A stretch of DNA of 64,000 nucleotides from assembly GCA_001600455.1 (NCBI GenBank), contig BCKC01000003.1, positions 4,262,754-4,326,753 on the forward strand, written 5' to 3'. Origin of the DNA: Endocalyx cinctus. Its lineage: Eukaryota > Ascomycota > Sordariomycetes > Amphisphaeriales > Apiosporaceae. Under the pieces are notes generated by a model that worked only from the letters and a program-made list of their open reading frames with translations, made no database searches and was not told the origin of the DNA. Position numbers and translations under genes: made by a program. Below are positions 46,500 through 58,222 of this stretch, one piece after another. Position 1 is the first letter of the stretch. Every line of letters begins with the position of its first letter.

Positions 46500-49400
46500 G
46501 ATGATTCCAACAAACGCCTTCAACGAATGCTGATGTCGTCAATTATGAAATGTTCAATGACATTCTTGCGTGGCGCAATAAGAATCCACCTGTCGGTTCA
46601 TTATTACGTAGTAAGACATTGAAGACGAGTGGGAAGAAGTCAATTTTTCCCCGTAGGAAAAATAATAAAATGATGTTTGGAGGTCGACGTGAATGAATGA
46701 AAAGGTGAATAGAGTAAAACCCGAGGGGGCGCGAAGGAAGCTTTCAGTAGTCGGCACCGGTTCTATATGATGCGAACCTAAGGTGTATACGGTAATGTCG
46801 AAAAGGCTTAAGCTCTGACTAGCAGGCTAAAGACGTCTGCTATTCCAAGTTGAATATGCTAATTCGTTTGGAAACAAGGAGTCGTACGGTTGGTAGAGTT
46901 TTGTAATAAAACTTAGGTCCAACCTATGTAGAAGGACCAGTCACTTCTACCTGGGAAATAGCAACAATAAACTTGATGACCGAACCCACGTCCACGTCAG
47001 ATGAACAAACTTGATTCTAATTGGTCTTAATGGATCAAGTAGTGGGTTTAATGATTTTTGGTGAATATGAAAATGAAATAAGATCGGAAATAAGTGATAG
47101 AAACTTAAAATTAAACTTGGCCGGCTATTTAGTTAGGCAAGAAGACACGATGATGCTGGTAAGAAGTCAGTCAGTGAAAGAATCCTCGGATATATCGTCG
47201 ATACTTCGCATTAAGTTAAGAAAAGAAATGGATAAAAAAGAATTCAAAATGGCGAAAGATAAGAAAAAAAAAGAGGACGAAGAAGCATTCACATGTAGGT
47301 AAGAGGAATGAACGCATCGTCATAAGTGAAAGCTTAAAGAGGCAGGATGAAGCGTTGGTAGACACTTTTCTGTGCACTTACAAACAACGTAGACTACCTA
47401 AGTAGATTTGGTACGATTTCAATACCCTAGAAAACGACAGGCGCGAGTTTACCGTAGATATGACGTTCCAAGTTCAAGTTCGGATTCCTTCACCGATCTA
47501 CTCTTTTTAATTCCCAGGGTAAGGGTCAACAGTGCTACTGTAGATAAACCCAGGATTACGATAGGTGGTAGCAGTAATAATAATAAAATAAAATAAAATA
47601 TAAAATATAAAATATATAAAAATATATTTAAGTATTTGGGAAGACAAGTAGAGAGAATAAGTACGAGAGATGTGATCTGGCGGTGAAAGGACATTCGAGT
47701 TAGATAATCCACTTTTTTAAAAGAGAAGAGTCAATAACAGCACTGAACCGCCTTAGCGGAACGGTATCTACAAGCACAGCTATGCCACAGCGAGCGAGTG
47801 ATCTCGAACTTTACTCCATACTACTTTGTATACTTAAGTACGCATACGCATGGCAGATGAAAACTTTAAGGTGGGCAGGGTATGTGGGCTGAGGTTTATC
47901 AGGGCTGATCACTTATCCGTTTACCTCGGACAGGGAATGCATGTGTTGTAAAACTCGACCCTTTTTTTCAATCATTCATTAGAATCAGTACTCATACTAC
48001 AGTACCTAGGTACAAGACTGGACTACTACCCTGAGGAGTACTCTGCACTAAGTTAAGTACCTCTAGGTAGGTACTATACTTTACTTGGTTATGTACTGTA
48101 GTGGTATTTATTTCGAGTTAGTATGTGCTATTTAGTACTTAAGTAGGTACATTAGCACTTAAATCTGTACCGTGTTTGCGTAAAGTGGGCTTCATGGGGA
48201 ACCTTTGAGTGGGGAAATTTAACATAACCAACGCGGCAAGGTGTCACTCCCTCGTAACAGTGCAGTATTATGCTACGAGAGCGGTGTAATACTTTAGGTA
48301 AGTAACTAAAAATACTTGTGAACTACTACCTAAGTAAGTAATATTCGCTACAGTAAAGTGGATTATTTAGTGTAGTATACTTGTATAAGACTATAAGTGA
48401 CTACCTACAGTAGGTACCTAAACATACGTATAGGCGGTACCTATACTTCAGCTGTTTTTAAGATGATCCCCTCTATCCCCTCTATCCCCCTCTATCCCCT
48501 CTATCCCCCTCTATCCCCTCTATCCCCCTCTATCCCCTCTATCCCCCTCTCTCTACAACTACTAAGTTTAAGAACTTATATGGATGTTAGGGCATCAATC
48601 TTTCTTCATACCTTTTCAAATGGAAAACTCCAAAGTTGGGCTTCTATGAAACGTGATAACCATTACGGAGTACATATTTATGATTTTATTACTTTTTATT
48701 ATTATTGTTTATTTCCAAGATTAACTGAATAAGATCGACAATTATCTAATTTTTTTTTTTTTTTTCCTCTTTTCTTTTTTTCATATGACAGTCAACTTTA
48801 TCATGATAGTATGTAAACAGAAAATATAAATAATAAGATACCTAAAGAACAATAGTAGAGACTATCATTTTTAGGTTAACCAAGTTTCCGTGAACAAGGT
48901 CCATCCCAACCATTATTTTCGCAGTTATGAGCAGATAGCCTATTACATACCTTCGCCCTCTTTTTTCACTCATTGCCGTACATGATTAATTCAAGCCACC
49001 GATAAACCGGCAACTCTATCCGTTATCCTAACAACCCGTCAGATAGTCAGATACGCGCGCATATGTCAACTCAACTTGAGGCGGTGAAGAAGTCACGAAA
49101 AGCCTCAACAGGTAATAAACGAGAAGGGCAAACGGGAACGCACTCGCGAGTTGCCATCTCACCAAACCTGAAAATATGACGGCATACCGATAACACACCG
49201 CTGACCCGGGCGTAATATATGTGTATATATATATATGTAGTATACACTGCAAGAGTGAGGTCAAACAGACTAACTAATACATTATTGAGGCTGAGTGGGA
49301 TTCTAGAGCTCGGACATAGAGTCTAATATGCAGCACCGATATATATCGCTGTCTGTATGTATTATGCGACATGCATCTTTTTTTCTTCCTTAAGAGGGGG

Positions 49401-50247
49401 AGAGAGAGAGGTGAAAATATGGTCATTTATTTTTTCTACGCATATCGCGTGAGATGATGACGCGACACCACTTCGTCTCAAATATGTATATGTACATGTA
49501 CATGCGCTCATGCATGGAAAAATGCAGTAACCCCTACCGTTCCCTGAATTATCTGTCAGTGAGCGTCTCAAGAGAAATCTATAGGGTCCTATACATTATT
49601 CCTTACTTCACAAAAACGAAAAAAAAAAAGCCCCCCCAGTTCCTCTGAAAGCAGAGCGGCGTACTTCTTCATACGGTTTTGAGTACGTAAACTGGGCTCC
49701 ATTCGTATCCACCGCACCGCCGTCATGTGCATATTTTCCGCCGGTAAATACTTCGATCTCGGCTACACTGCCGAAGCACACCCAGTGGCGCGCATATGCT
49801 ACCAAGGGGTTCTCGATCCCTTTTTTTATTGTATCACAATCACCATTTTCTTATTCTGACACATTCGTTGGAAAAGCAACATGCCCTTTGTGCATGGAAA
49901 TACCTCAGCCCCTACGTAAGTGTTTTTCGTATACGATATGAAAATAATAATAATAATAATAAAAGAGAGGAAAAAAACCAGATGGTGTGTTGTAGGGCCG
50001 ACTCCGACTAGTACAGACTACTGTAAGACCGCCATTGGTTACGTTCGTCTCACCGGTTAGACTGCCACGGGTCTATCGCCAATTGAAAGATGCTGATTAA
50101 CATTTTCCCATCATTTTCAGTCAGATTTTTCAGTCAGATTTTTCCTGACGCTCAATATACTAACAACATACCGCAGTACGCACCAAGGAAATCTACCCAT
50201 AATTTTTTTCTGCACATATGCCTTGCATTAGTCGTACGTGGATTTTT
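46500..50247. other. Left half of second gene desert
   Basis: The first 0.3 kb is upstream of the FNIP-like gene. A 90-codon Lys/Glu-rich frame at 47030-47302 looks like chance in A-rich DNA. (AAATA) repeats lie near 47.6 kb, dense TACCTAGGTA words at 48.0-48.43 kb, a minisatellite at 48.47 kb, poly-T at 48.75 kb and an (AAT)n tract near 49.94 kb. No gene is supported. Confidence 0.55.
48468..48553 (+). repeat. CCCCTCTAT minisatellite with 9/10-bp alternation
   Basis: Units CCCCTCTAT (9 bp) and CCCCCTCTAT (10 bp) alternate regularly, so the true period is 19 bp and repeats about four times. It ends in a short CTCTCT tract. Confidence 0.95.
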
Positions 50248-50742
50248 TTATCTGAATCTTTCCAGACTACGCGGGATTACATAAATCTGGACCAACTGTA
50301 CTTTTCCAGCGTGGAGAAACTCCATAAGTACCGACTCCGCACTCTCGGCGAATGATTTCGAAGAGGGTAACTTGGTCGGAACACGACCGCCTGTCTCGCT
50401 GGTAATTGGTAATTCGTCGCGTCTAACCATAACGGCGAATCCACTTCTAACAAACTCGATGTCACAAAAATCGACGGCTCCAGGGGAGGGCTCGTTATTC
50501 TCGAGGAGAAACCGAGGCCGAATTTTTCCGTGAGCGCCGAGGCTATTACGAATTTATTGCCCTTCGAGATGAAAGGTCAAGGATTGCTCGGTCGCACCAC
50601 GGTAGGCATCTCTTTGGGCAACATCCTGAGCAAGATAGTATCCGCTACCATGTATAACCATGCCAGGGGTGAGCCTCGCTTTGCAAGACGGAATTTTGGG
50701 AGAATTTGCCTCGATTCCCAACTGATCGTGGCCGTCAAATGA
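50248..50742. pseudogene. Coding-like relic, family not recognised
   Basis: Two overlapping frames on opposite strands are open without looking like low-complexity sequence. The plus frame runs from about 50413 to 50742 and includes GLVILEEKPRPNF and LLPFEMKGQGLLGR. The minus frame runs from about 50553 to 50248 and includes RFLLENNEPSPGAVDFCD and VRRDELPITSETGG. Neither has a good start or splice signals. The plus peptide LPFEMKGQGL faintly recalls the LPFxxRxKG element late in sugar porters of the MFS, but this is too weak to name. The base composition is higher in G+C than the flanks, supporting a decayed coding region rather than random DNA. Confidence 0.3.
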
Positions 50743-52119
50743 GGAGAGGAGAAATACTTCTCTGATGCTGGTGCACGAATAGGGATACAGAGGGGCGGGC
50801 TGATGCTACCTTGCCTGCGTGACAAGCTCTAGCAGGAGAGAAAGTAGAATAGCCTTGAAAGGAGCGTCTGCAAAGTAACGGCTCTGAAAAGGTAACTTGT
50901 TACGTGGGAATTTCCGACTCGGGGAAATAGTCGTCGCTGATAGGTTTGGGGTGTTACCGCTGAAACGGTTCAAGAAGCCTATTGATATATGAAAGTTATT
51001 ACGGCGGGCTTAGTTCGGTCGTTCTTTTTTTCACGGCAATACAATGTTATACTTATGGAATATGGACAGGCAGATATCCAGCGTTCTATTCAGGAGTCGA
51101 TTGTAAGAATCGACAGGATATAGAATTGGGAGTATCGAACCTCTGTTCTTCGGTTAATACCGTACGACCATATCTATATGAATCGAGGTATTCACAATTG
51201 GAAAGTGAGCTTGACGTCAAAAGGCATATGCATCAGGGTAGGGTGATATATACTAGCTTGCTGGGTGATCTAAAACCAACCTATGTTCAGGAGTCTACTT
51301 CCAAAGAGTATTACTCAGAGAATCGGGCCGTAGATTTATCCAGGGCTACGAAGAAGAGAGCAAGATTCAACGTCTATCAAATCAACAAGCTTTCCACAAG
51401 CCGATAGGACTCGCTTAGGAGATACTGAAGACGCAAGCTCTTATGTCATAAAATGAAATTTCTGGGGGAAGGCCCGTTCATACGGGTACGTGAGCCAGAG
51501 CATTTATTTTTATCTCGGCGGTAACAGAACAGTGTAGACGGCTAGTCTTGCATTGTTACGCACGGGTAAGAAGGTCGTCCGACGCCTAGATTGGCGGGGT
51601 GATGATGATGTATACTTTTTTTTTCGCGTTATGGTACCGACTCTGCAGCAGCCCGCAGATAGTATATGTATATACATAAATATAAATATACACGGTTGCA
51701 TGGCGTTTCTAGAACATGTTATATTATCATCTTCTTTTGTTCATATTTGCCGTCTTTGCTCAAATCGCATGGGGTTTTTTTGATGAACTGACGGCCCGTG
51801 CCCGTCCGGTTGTGTTTAGCCAATATATCGCAAATAGATATATATATCCATGGATCATTACTTTGTTTTCTTGTCGTTCTATTTTTGAATATTCTGGCAG
51901 ACTATATTTGGACTTCATCTTCTGTAACGTCATCATATATGTATACTATATGAACCAGTGATAATAAACATTAAATCGTTTTAATTCCTCTACTTCTGGA
52001 TTCATCCGAATTCTCAACCCGCTCTTCGATACCATTTTGCATAGTGTTGAAATGTATATCTGTTTTATACGTACATACGTATGATGTTAAAAAGCCATTT
52101 AAAAAAAAACACACACACA

Positions 52120-52163
<44 letters not shown>

Positions 52164-54104
52164 TCGCTGTAGCAGAACCTTTGTTACTCTATACTCGTGT
52201 CTCCTGGTCTTTTCTTTTGTTGATAGGGTTACATTAAACGGAGGGTCTCATTGAGCGCAACCCTCTCAGACTGAAAGGTCCTCTCGGTTGTCTTTCCGGC
52301 TCGATGAGGAAGAGACGCAGTATATGGCCTGCTTCCAGATCGGGTCATTTCCCAAACGGGGCAGGTCGATTGGAGTTGGGGACCCTCACCGGTGAGCGTC
52401 ATATGCACGGCTGTGCGCCTGTCACTTTTTTTTAAAGCAAGTACGTACTTTGTACGGAGTTCAATCACTTATTTTTTTTTTTTTTTTTGGTGAGAGGGGA
52501 GTTTTTTCCCCCGAAAAAAAAAAAGTGATGAAGGGATCAGCTGCGACGATCGGTGGCAAGGATACACAGATCCCTATTATTTTCTTCAACCTATGTCGGC
52601 CATTGGACAGCAACATGTACTTATTATAATAAATAGAGGTATATATGTCTGTCTGTACTTTTGTTCAACTATCTCGAATGTTGAGAAATTAGGTAAGAAT
52701 TTACTCCTTTCCCTTTGATACGGAATCTGCGCAAGCAGTAAACCGGGTCTTCGTGAGAACTTATTTCCACAATTATTTTCTACCGTTTTACCCCAGAGAG
52801 ATAGACATATAAGGTAGCATGAGAGATGCATGAATTGGCGGCGCGTCTGGCGCACCTGTTATTACATAGTACGATGTATGCGAGACGTCATTCCGTTCAA
52901 TTTATCATATATTAAAAATAGTAGAGTTCTCATCACCTTGCTCCTTATGCTACCTGTAAGGTTATTCATGATCGATTTCTTCGTATTAGATATCTCGATT
53001 CCGAAGTTCGTCTGGAACTCCGATACCGGCCTGCCGGCATGCTGGATTTGCCAAGCCTGCCTGTCGTAAATAGAAAGGAACAGGCTACTTTATGATGTTA
53101 TATCATTATACTTCCATGACGGATGCTCTTCCGAATAAAACATAACCCATCTCACTCACTTTTGGGCAAAACATTATCTATAGTACGCAATCTGTTATTA
53201 CGGCATGTCTTGTATACTACAGCTGCGGTAAGCATGTAACATCCCAAGGAGTTTTCCCGACCAAAGTTTGGTACACAAGGACTGCTCTTCCCGATAAGAG
53301 TAACCAAAATAAGCACATGACGATTCCTTCTCATCGTCGGTGCCGATAGGCAAGGGATAACCCAGGAGTTTCTTCAAATCAAAAGAAAAAAACTGAGCGA
53401 ATACATAGTAGAAGCGGATGGTCCGAGTAGCCATCAATCTAACGAGAAAAAGAGAGTGATATCTTTCGGCCAATCACCAGGGTTCGCCATCATCGCCGCT
53501 ATTTTCTCAGTAACCTCATCGGCGATGCCGCGGCATGTTCCGCGGCACATCCCACGGCCGGAACCGAGCACGTGCGCGAGAAAACGGTCTCGAAAGTCGA
53601 TGATTTACGATGCAGTGAGGAATCTAAGAGTACTTCGGGTCTGTGCTGAAGGATGTTCGAATGTGATTATATCCGGTGCGCATTTGGGATATCAGGATGA
53701 AAGAAGAAGAAGAAGATAATGGTGCAGCGAAAGCATAGTTTTATTGATAACTTAAAAGATGCGTCTGTTAGGTAAGTAGATAAGAAAGGGGGGATCGTGT
53801 GGGCATTTAAGGGATTAACCTTAAAAAAAAAACCCAACCCCTTAAAATGCGCACGTACATGAAAAAAGGAGGAGTGCCAAGCTGTGTTGAGTCAAACCTA
53901 ACTTCGAATATGTCCTCGTGATGGGTTTCCTAATGATCCTTATTCCCTTATTCCTTAATCCATGCTCGACTCTTTCTGGGTAAGACGAGCGAGCTTGCCG
54001 TCGCATGATAGAGACTGGGTTCTCGAAGCATAAAAAGCCGTCTTTCTAGAACATACCCGTTTAATTTCTATGTACGCCAAAAAAAAAAAATCCCAGAGCC
54101 TAAA
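50743..54104. other. Right half of second gene desert
   Basis: A 141-codon open frame at 50982-51407 (plus) begins with TTG, not ATG, and has no recognised motif. A (CA)n(CT)n tract lies at 52.11 kb, T18 at 52.47 kb and an A11 run at 52.52 kb. A short GC-rich patch with CCGCGG words occurs at 53.5-53.6 kb inside an 87-codon plus frame. None of these can be supported as genes. Confidence 0.5.
52110..52160 (+). repeat. Compound microsatellite (CA)n(CT)n
   Basis: Roughly seven CA units pass directly into about nineteen CT units. Confidence 0.95.
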
Positions 54105-55696
54105 TTAAAGTATAAATCCCCCTTTCTTTCCAGCCCATCCACCATTCTCGAGGTACCGTCTCGCGGCTTCTCTCGCGTCGCTGCAGCAGGCGTCATCGTC
54201 GTCCATGTACATCAAAACGTACTCTCTGACGAATTCCGCTACGAGGTCGAGGTTTACGTCCCTTTCCTCGTTCTCCAGCATCGCGATCGCCTTGTTCGTG
54301 AATTTGAGCGGGAAGGCGGTGGAGGGAGCATCCGCGGCCACGTGATCCTCTCTTGCGGAGTCTCGATGTCCTATTCCGAAGTGATGTGTCGGCATGCATG
54401 ACCATAATGGTGATGGTTCTAGACGCAAGGGAGTCGTTGTATGAAATAGGCTGGCAAATCTTGATATGAGCCTACTCATGGTGATAAGGACCTGAGTAGC
54501 ATTTATCCGGAGAGCTTTTTCTGATATCCGATCCCAACTATTACTATCGCTGATCTTTCCATTGTCATCACTGGAGTTGACATCCCCAATATCTGAATGT
54601 GAATGAGTCATGGTTTCTACCCTGTATTTCTGAGATGCCCATCGACCCCATAGACATAAGAAGAGACAGAGGTCTGCATCTAGAACACCATCTTCATCTC
54701 CTTCTAGGCCATTTTGAATCACATACATATCCTTTAAGACTCTTGGATAGTCATTAAAGAGTTGCATGATCTCCATATTGAATTGTCGATCTTGAATTTG
54801 CCTCTTGCACCAACGAAGGCAGTCAAGGAGGCACTTATAGGGCTGATCGTGTGTTGAAACCCAACGGGACCAAATTTGGCCTTGGATAATACCCAGTTTC
54901 TCGATGGGAAGAATAGTATCGTCACTATCCTTCTCTTGCACCGACTTTTGCAGGATAGACATAACGGTGACATTGAGCTCGTTACACGCACGTATGTCGA
55001 TCGAACCATCGGTGCATAAAAGTTTATCAGAAAGATTCTGAGTTGCTGTTTCTCGGACTTGGTAGGTCCTTTCTATCTTTTTCAGTACAATACGTACGTC
55101 TTGAGCGGTCTCGGGATCCGGCCTTGGAACTGGAATGTCTTCTTCGAAGAAGGCAAGGAACTCGCTCTCCAGCGAAGTAACAATGTCGGCACCCCTCCTC
55201 GCCGCGTAACCAGGTAATCCACGGATAGGCAGGACAATTGAAGGGACTTTTTTAATAATTGTTGTAAGTCCAGTGGGATCTTGATTGGATTCGGGGGGTT
55301 CCATTATATCGGAGACCTCGTCCCCTTGGGATGCTCCATCTTTGCCTGTTCTGTACTTCTTCCACCCCCAAAGTTGAAACCTGTAGCGATATTGCTTTTT
55401 CCTAGCCATAATATTAGCCTCCAGCAGAGGAAAGTGTCAAGTTATAACGGAACCCCCTGAAAGGACAGCTGTTCTTCTGCTCCGATGAATGAATCCACCG
55501 TATGGTATCCATGCTGTCTCTAATTTACTTACGAGGGTTGAAAGTAGAGCGGCGGTCCCCCCATTTTCTCCATAACGTATTTCAACGATTTGCGCTGGTC
55601 AATGTATAGCTTGTTTAGCTTAGGCTTAAAACGATTCCAGTCATCACGCCTGATACGACCGGATTGTGCCTTGGGTTTACGATGGACATTGCCCAT
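54105..55696 (-). CDS. Clr5-domain protein
   Basis: Clr5 is a short fungal DNA-binding-like domain named after a fission yeast silencing factor. Two exons, 55696-55533 and 55401-54105, are joined across a 131-bp intron with a CTAAT branch point. The join turns the split peptides into one complete Clr5 domain at about residues 16-72: RRDDWNRFKPKLNKLYIDQ, LKYVMEKM, then SKKQYRYRFQLWGWKKY. The product is 486 aa. The remaining 400 residues are helical and acidic in places, with Trp/Cys-containing segments such as CLLDCLRWCKRQIQD and DLCLFLCLWGRWASQKY. That organisation is common to uncharacterised fungal Clr5 proteins. No zinc cluster was seen. Function is inferred as nuclear or regulatory only; the target is unknown. 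A start at the second-exon ATG would destroy the domain. Confidence 0.85.
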
Positions 55697-56871
55697 GTTT
55701 CGAATTGAACCTCGTATCAGATATTTTTAATTAGACTGATATTAAATGGGCAAAGAAGTATGGTGTGAAATGTTTTGGTATTCGTTAAAGAGTAACCTGA
55801 GTGCTATGTCGACGTATTATATGCGTCCCGGGTACCAAAAAATGGACATTTAGAACGTGGGCAGAGGGAAACTTGTACAACCTCCAACCTTGGATATTAA
55901 AGGCCAAAGATAATGTTTTTAATATCAAGTGTTTGGACTAGATTGAAAACTTGGGAATGTCCACATGAATTTGAGTAACCCAGGTAAGTTGTATTCTCGC
56001 GCTGTAGCAACCACGAGAACATGCATAGAACAACACAAAGAACCACAAGTCCTTTCGAATTCAAGCAAAAGAACACTGCTGCATAAGGAATTGCCAAACG
56101 AGGCATACTGCATAGCCTCAATGGGTAGATTTTCGGTGTCTCAAGCGTTGCGATATGACCCAATCACGAATGAGGCTGCAGCAGCAAGTGAGCGTATGCA
56201 GTGATGAGCCGGCTAACTAGTTTTCCCAACGTATGCCAAATTCCAATTCCGACGGTCATCAAAGTTGTGGAATAATGATATGTAGGCGGATGGCAAGCTC
56301 TTGTTACTTACTTTACACTTAGAAATAATGTAACTCTTTTTCATACTACCGTTCACCACACCGAATCATTATTGTTATTACGAAGAGCCCCTGAAACAAA
56401 TATTAGCTAGTCATGAAGCAGAAACTCCGTATCTGTTTCTCTCTTCTTCTTTAAGTAAGCTATGATAATAAAATCTGCTACCATATATTAGATTTTAATG
56501 TGAACATTTCCTTATTCTTTTTTTTTTTTTCTTAATCACGGTATACTACTGAATAGTATTTGGCTTAATCCTATTTGTCACATACCGCTAAGGACGAAGC
56601 ATGCTGCGTCTCCCGTAGCTGAGGTTTGGGACTCAAATAAGCTAAGTTCTGTTATTTTCAATCATAAAAAGTAAAGAATACCTCGCTATTTCACCAAGTA
56701 CATGAAGGCTCAAGACGGATGTTGTCGTGTATTACCTAACTCGACTTGCCCTGCGCCCCCTTTCCTTAGTTCCCATGCTTTCATACAACTCATCACCACT
56801 CTTTTATGAGATATCCGAAAAGCGGCCGACAGGTGATCTAATGTACTTGATGATATCACCTGGGCGAGTCG
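55697..56871. other. Intergenic region upstream of the Clr5 gene
   Basis: AT-rich. At 55965 a small plus frame starts ATG-AAT-TTG-AGT and meets a perfect CAG|GTAAGT donor, but no matching downstream exon could be found. Overlapping frames of about 80 codons on both strands are not convincing. Poly-T lies near 56.52 kb. Confidence 0.45.
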
Positions 56872-57369
56872 CTATGTTCCAGGCGCGATTTTCGCCGTTG
56901 CAACAATGCAGCAGATCCAGGCAGCCAGATCCACCGTAAGGCTCCGCCACGTATGTATGCGAAGCCAACGCTCCAGTTCGGCAACATTCTTTTCTTTCGC
57001 ATCTCCTTCGATGGCGCGAATGGTAGGGAAGATGAACGGAACCCATATATAATGTCCTAGAGCGAATAAAAGACCTGCCCAATACCACGGATATGCCCCC
57101 CGTTGGCGTAAAATGTCGCCAGCGGAGTATCGTAGGATAGAGCCGCATGATAGAATGGTGATGGAGAGAAGACCAACAACTCGAGGGACGCCGCGATTGA
57201 AGAAACTGGTGAAGTACGGTGGCAAAAGTTTATTGCTGAGGCCCACCAACTCGGTTTTGCGAAAGAGTGTTAAGAACTCGTACTGATCCCAAGCGAACCA
57301 TAATGAGCAGGTCGTAGAGATGGTAGGTACAAGATGTAGAATAGCAAGAAGGCCACTAACGGTCGCCAT
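56872..57369 (-). CDS. Small integral membrane protein, DUF1772/anthrone-oxygenase-like
   Basis: A single exon encodes 165 aa. Four hydrophobic segments are visible: about residues 3-25, 60-78, 90-115 and 140-162. The pattern (LHLVP near the N-terminus, a TM-rich body, and a HY.WVPFIFPTI segment after the third helix) resembles the fungal DUF1772 family. That family includes anthrone oxygenases of aromatic polyketide pathways as well as many proteins of unknown role. No polyketide synthase is near, so a biosynthetic role is not supported by context. The start ATG at 57369 directly precedes the first membrane segment. No introns are needed. The coding status is well supported by length and regular topology, the family call less so. 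Confidence 0.65.
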   Translation of the reverse strand: MATVSGLLAILHLVPTISTTCSLWFAWDQYEFLTLFRKTELVGLSNKLLPPYFTSFFNRGVPRVVGLLSITILSCGSILRYSAGDILRQRGAYPWYWAGLLFALGHYIWVPFIFPTIRAIEGDAKEKNVAELERWLRIHTWRSLTVDLAAWICCIVATAKIAPGT

Positions 57370-57898
57370 GGTAAATCACAAAGAAGTAGCTGATAGCTAT
57401 GAGTTGATGAGGATGACGATCGAATGCATGTAGTAGAGGTAATAGTAGTGGGTTTTAGACAAAAGGAAAAATAAAGGTCGTCTGTAGAGCCTTACGTCGG
57501 AAGTCACGGGGATATGCAACCTACTAACATCAGTGGCAGTGTAAACTCCCTTGCATACAACGAAATACCACAATTTCTATTCAGCTTTCGAGTATATGAG
57601 CACTCGGCACGTACTGTCTCCGTACGGATTACACGCCATAAAACCCATATGTATCCATATATGCGCAATGTTTTAATTCTAAAGTCACTACTAGTCAGCT
57701 AATACACGGTAAATGTAAATTTTATGGCTGGTTTTTACAGGCAGGGTTAAGATGCGGCGTTGTCAGTTGTGGAGAGGAAAGAAAAAAAAGACGGTATGAG
57801 CCTTTGGTAAATAGATATATCGTAGCGACCTTCATAAGGCTTATTATATGAGTCCAATCACGGATATCCCCTAACCAGGCACACTTCATTGGCATAGT

Positions 57899-58069
57899 CT
57901 AACTCGCTTCACTTGACCGCCTCACATTCGGCATGTTGGTCCCAAGATTACCCTCCGGGCTAAACACTCTGTCTTCTCTAGATACCATCAAGGCCTTTTC
58001 ATAGTCGTCTGAGAGGTGATCAAAGTAATCCAAGATACAGCCTGGCCGCGCTCTTATGGCTCCGTTTAG
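57899..58069 (-). pseudogene. Protein-coding fragment, family not recognised
   Basis: A 57-codon open stretch encodes ARPGCILDYFDHLSDDYEK, ALMVSREDRVFSPEGNLG and TNMPNVRRSSEAS before a stop. The composition is clearly protein-like. A neighbouring minus frame, starting MKQLGFSLASLFRKQ just beside the poly-A/T tract, overlaps it one base out of phase and ends in the same place as this stretch begins to make sense. That suggests a frameshifted remnant of one gene, or a terminal exon whose upstream part is not recognisable. Confidence 0.4.
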
Positions 58070-58142
58070 TTATGATGGATATCACTTCATAAGTTTCTTG
58101 TTTCCGAAAAAGGGAAGCAAGAGAAAAGCCGAGCTGCTTCAT

Positions 58143-58144
<2 letters not shown>

Positions 58145-58218
<74 letters not shown>
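58145..58218. repeat. T42-A32 homopolymer palindrome
   Basis: Forty-two T residues run directly into thirty-two A residues, forming a perfect inverted repeat with no spacer. It could be a hairpin-prone hotspot, the junction of two oppositely oriented A-tailed insertions, or an assembly join at a homopolymer. Confidence 0.9.

Positions 58219-58222
<4 letters not shown>

Noticed and set aside
47030..47302. About 90-codon Lys/Glu-rich frame as a small gene
   Set aside because: Composition is what A-rich DNA gives by chance; no splice or promoter support.
48468..48553. Minisatellite considered as a telomere-like or CRISPR repeat
   Set aside because: The unit lacks the TTAGGG/CCCTAA core and there are no unique spacers; it is a simple tandem array.
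53456..53719. 87-codon Arg-rich frame containing CCGCGG words
   Set aside because: Ends in a GAAGAAGAA-derived run and shows no conserved motif; open length is not unusual for a local GC-rich patch.
34316..57369. Secondary-metabolite cluster linking the GliT-like protein and the DUF1772 protein
   Set aside because: They are more than 20 kb apart with housekeeping genes between, and no NRPS, PKS, P450 or transporter gene is present.
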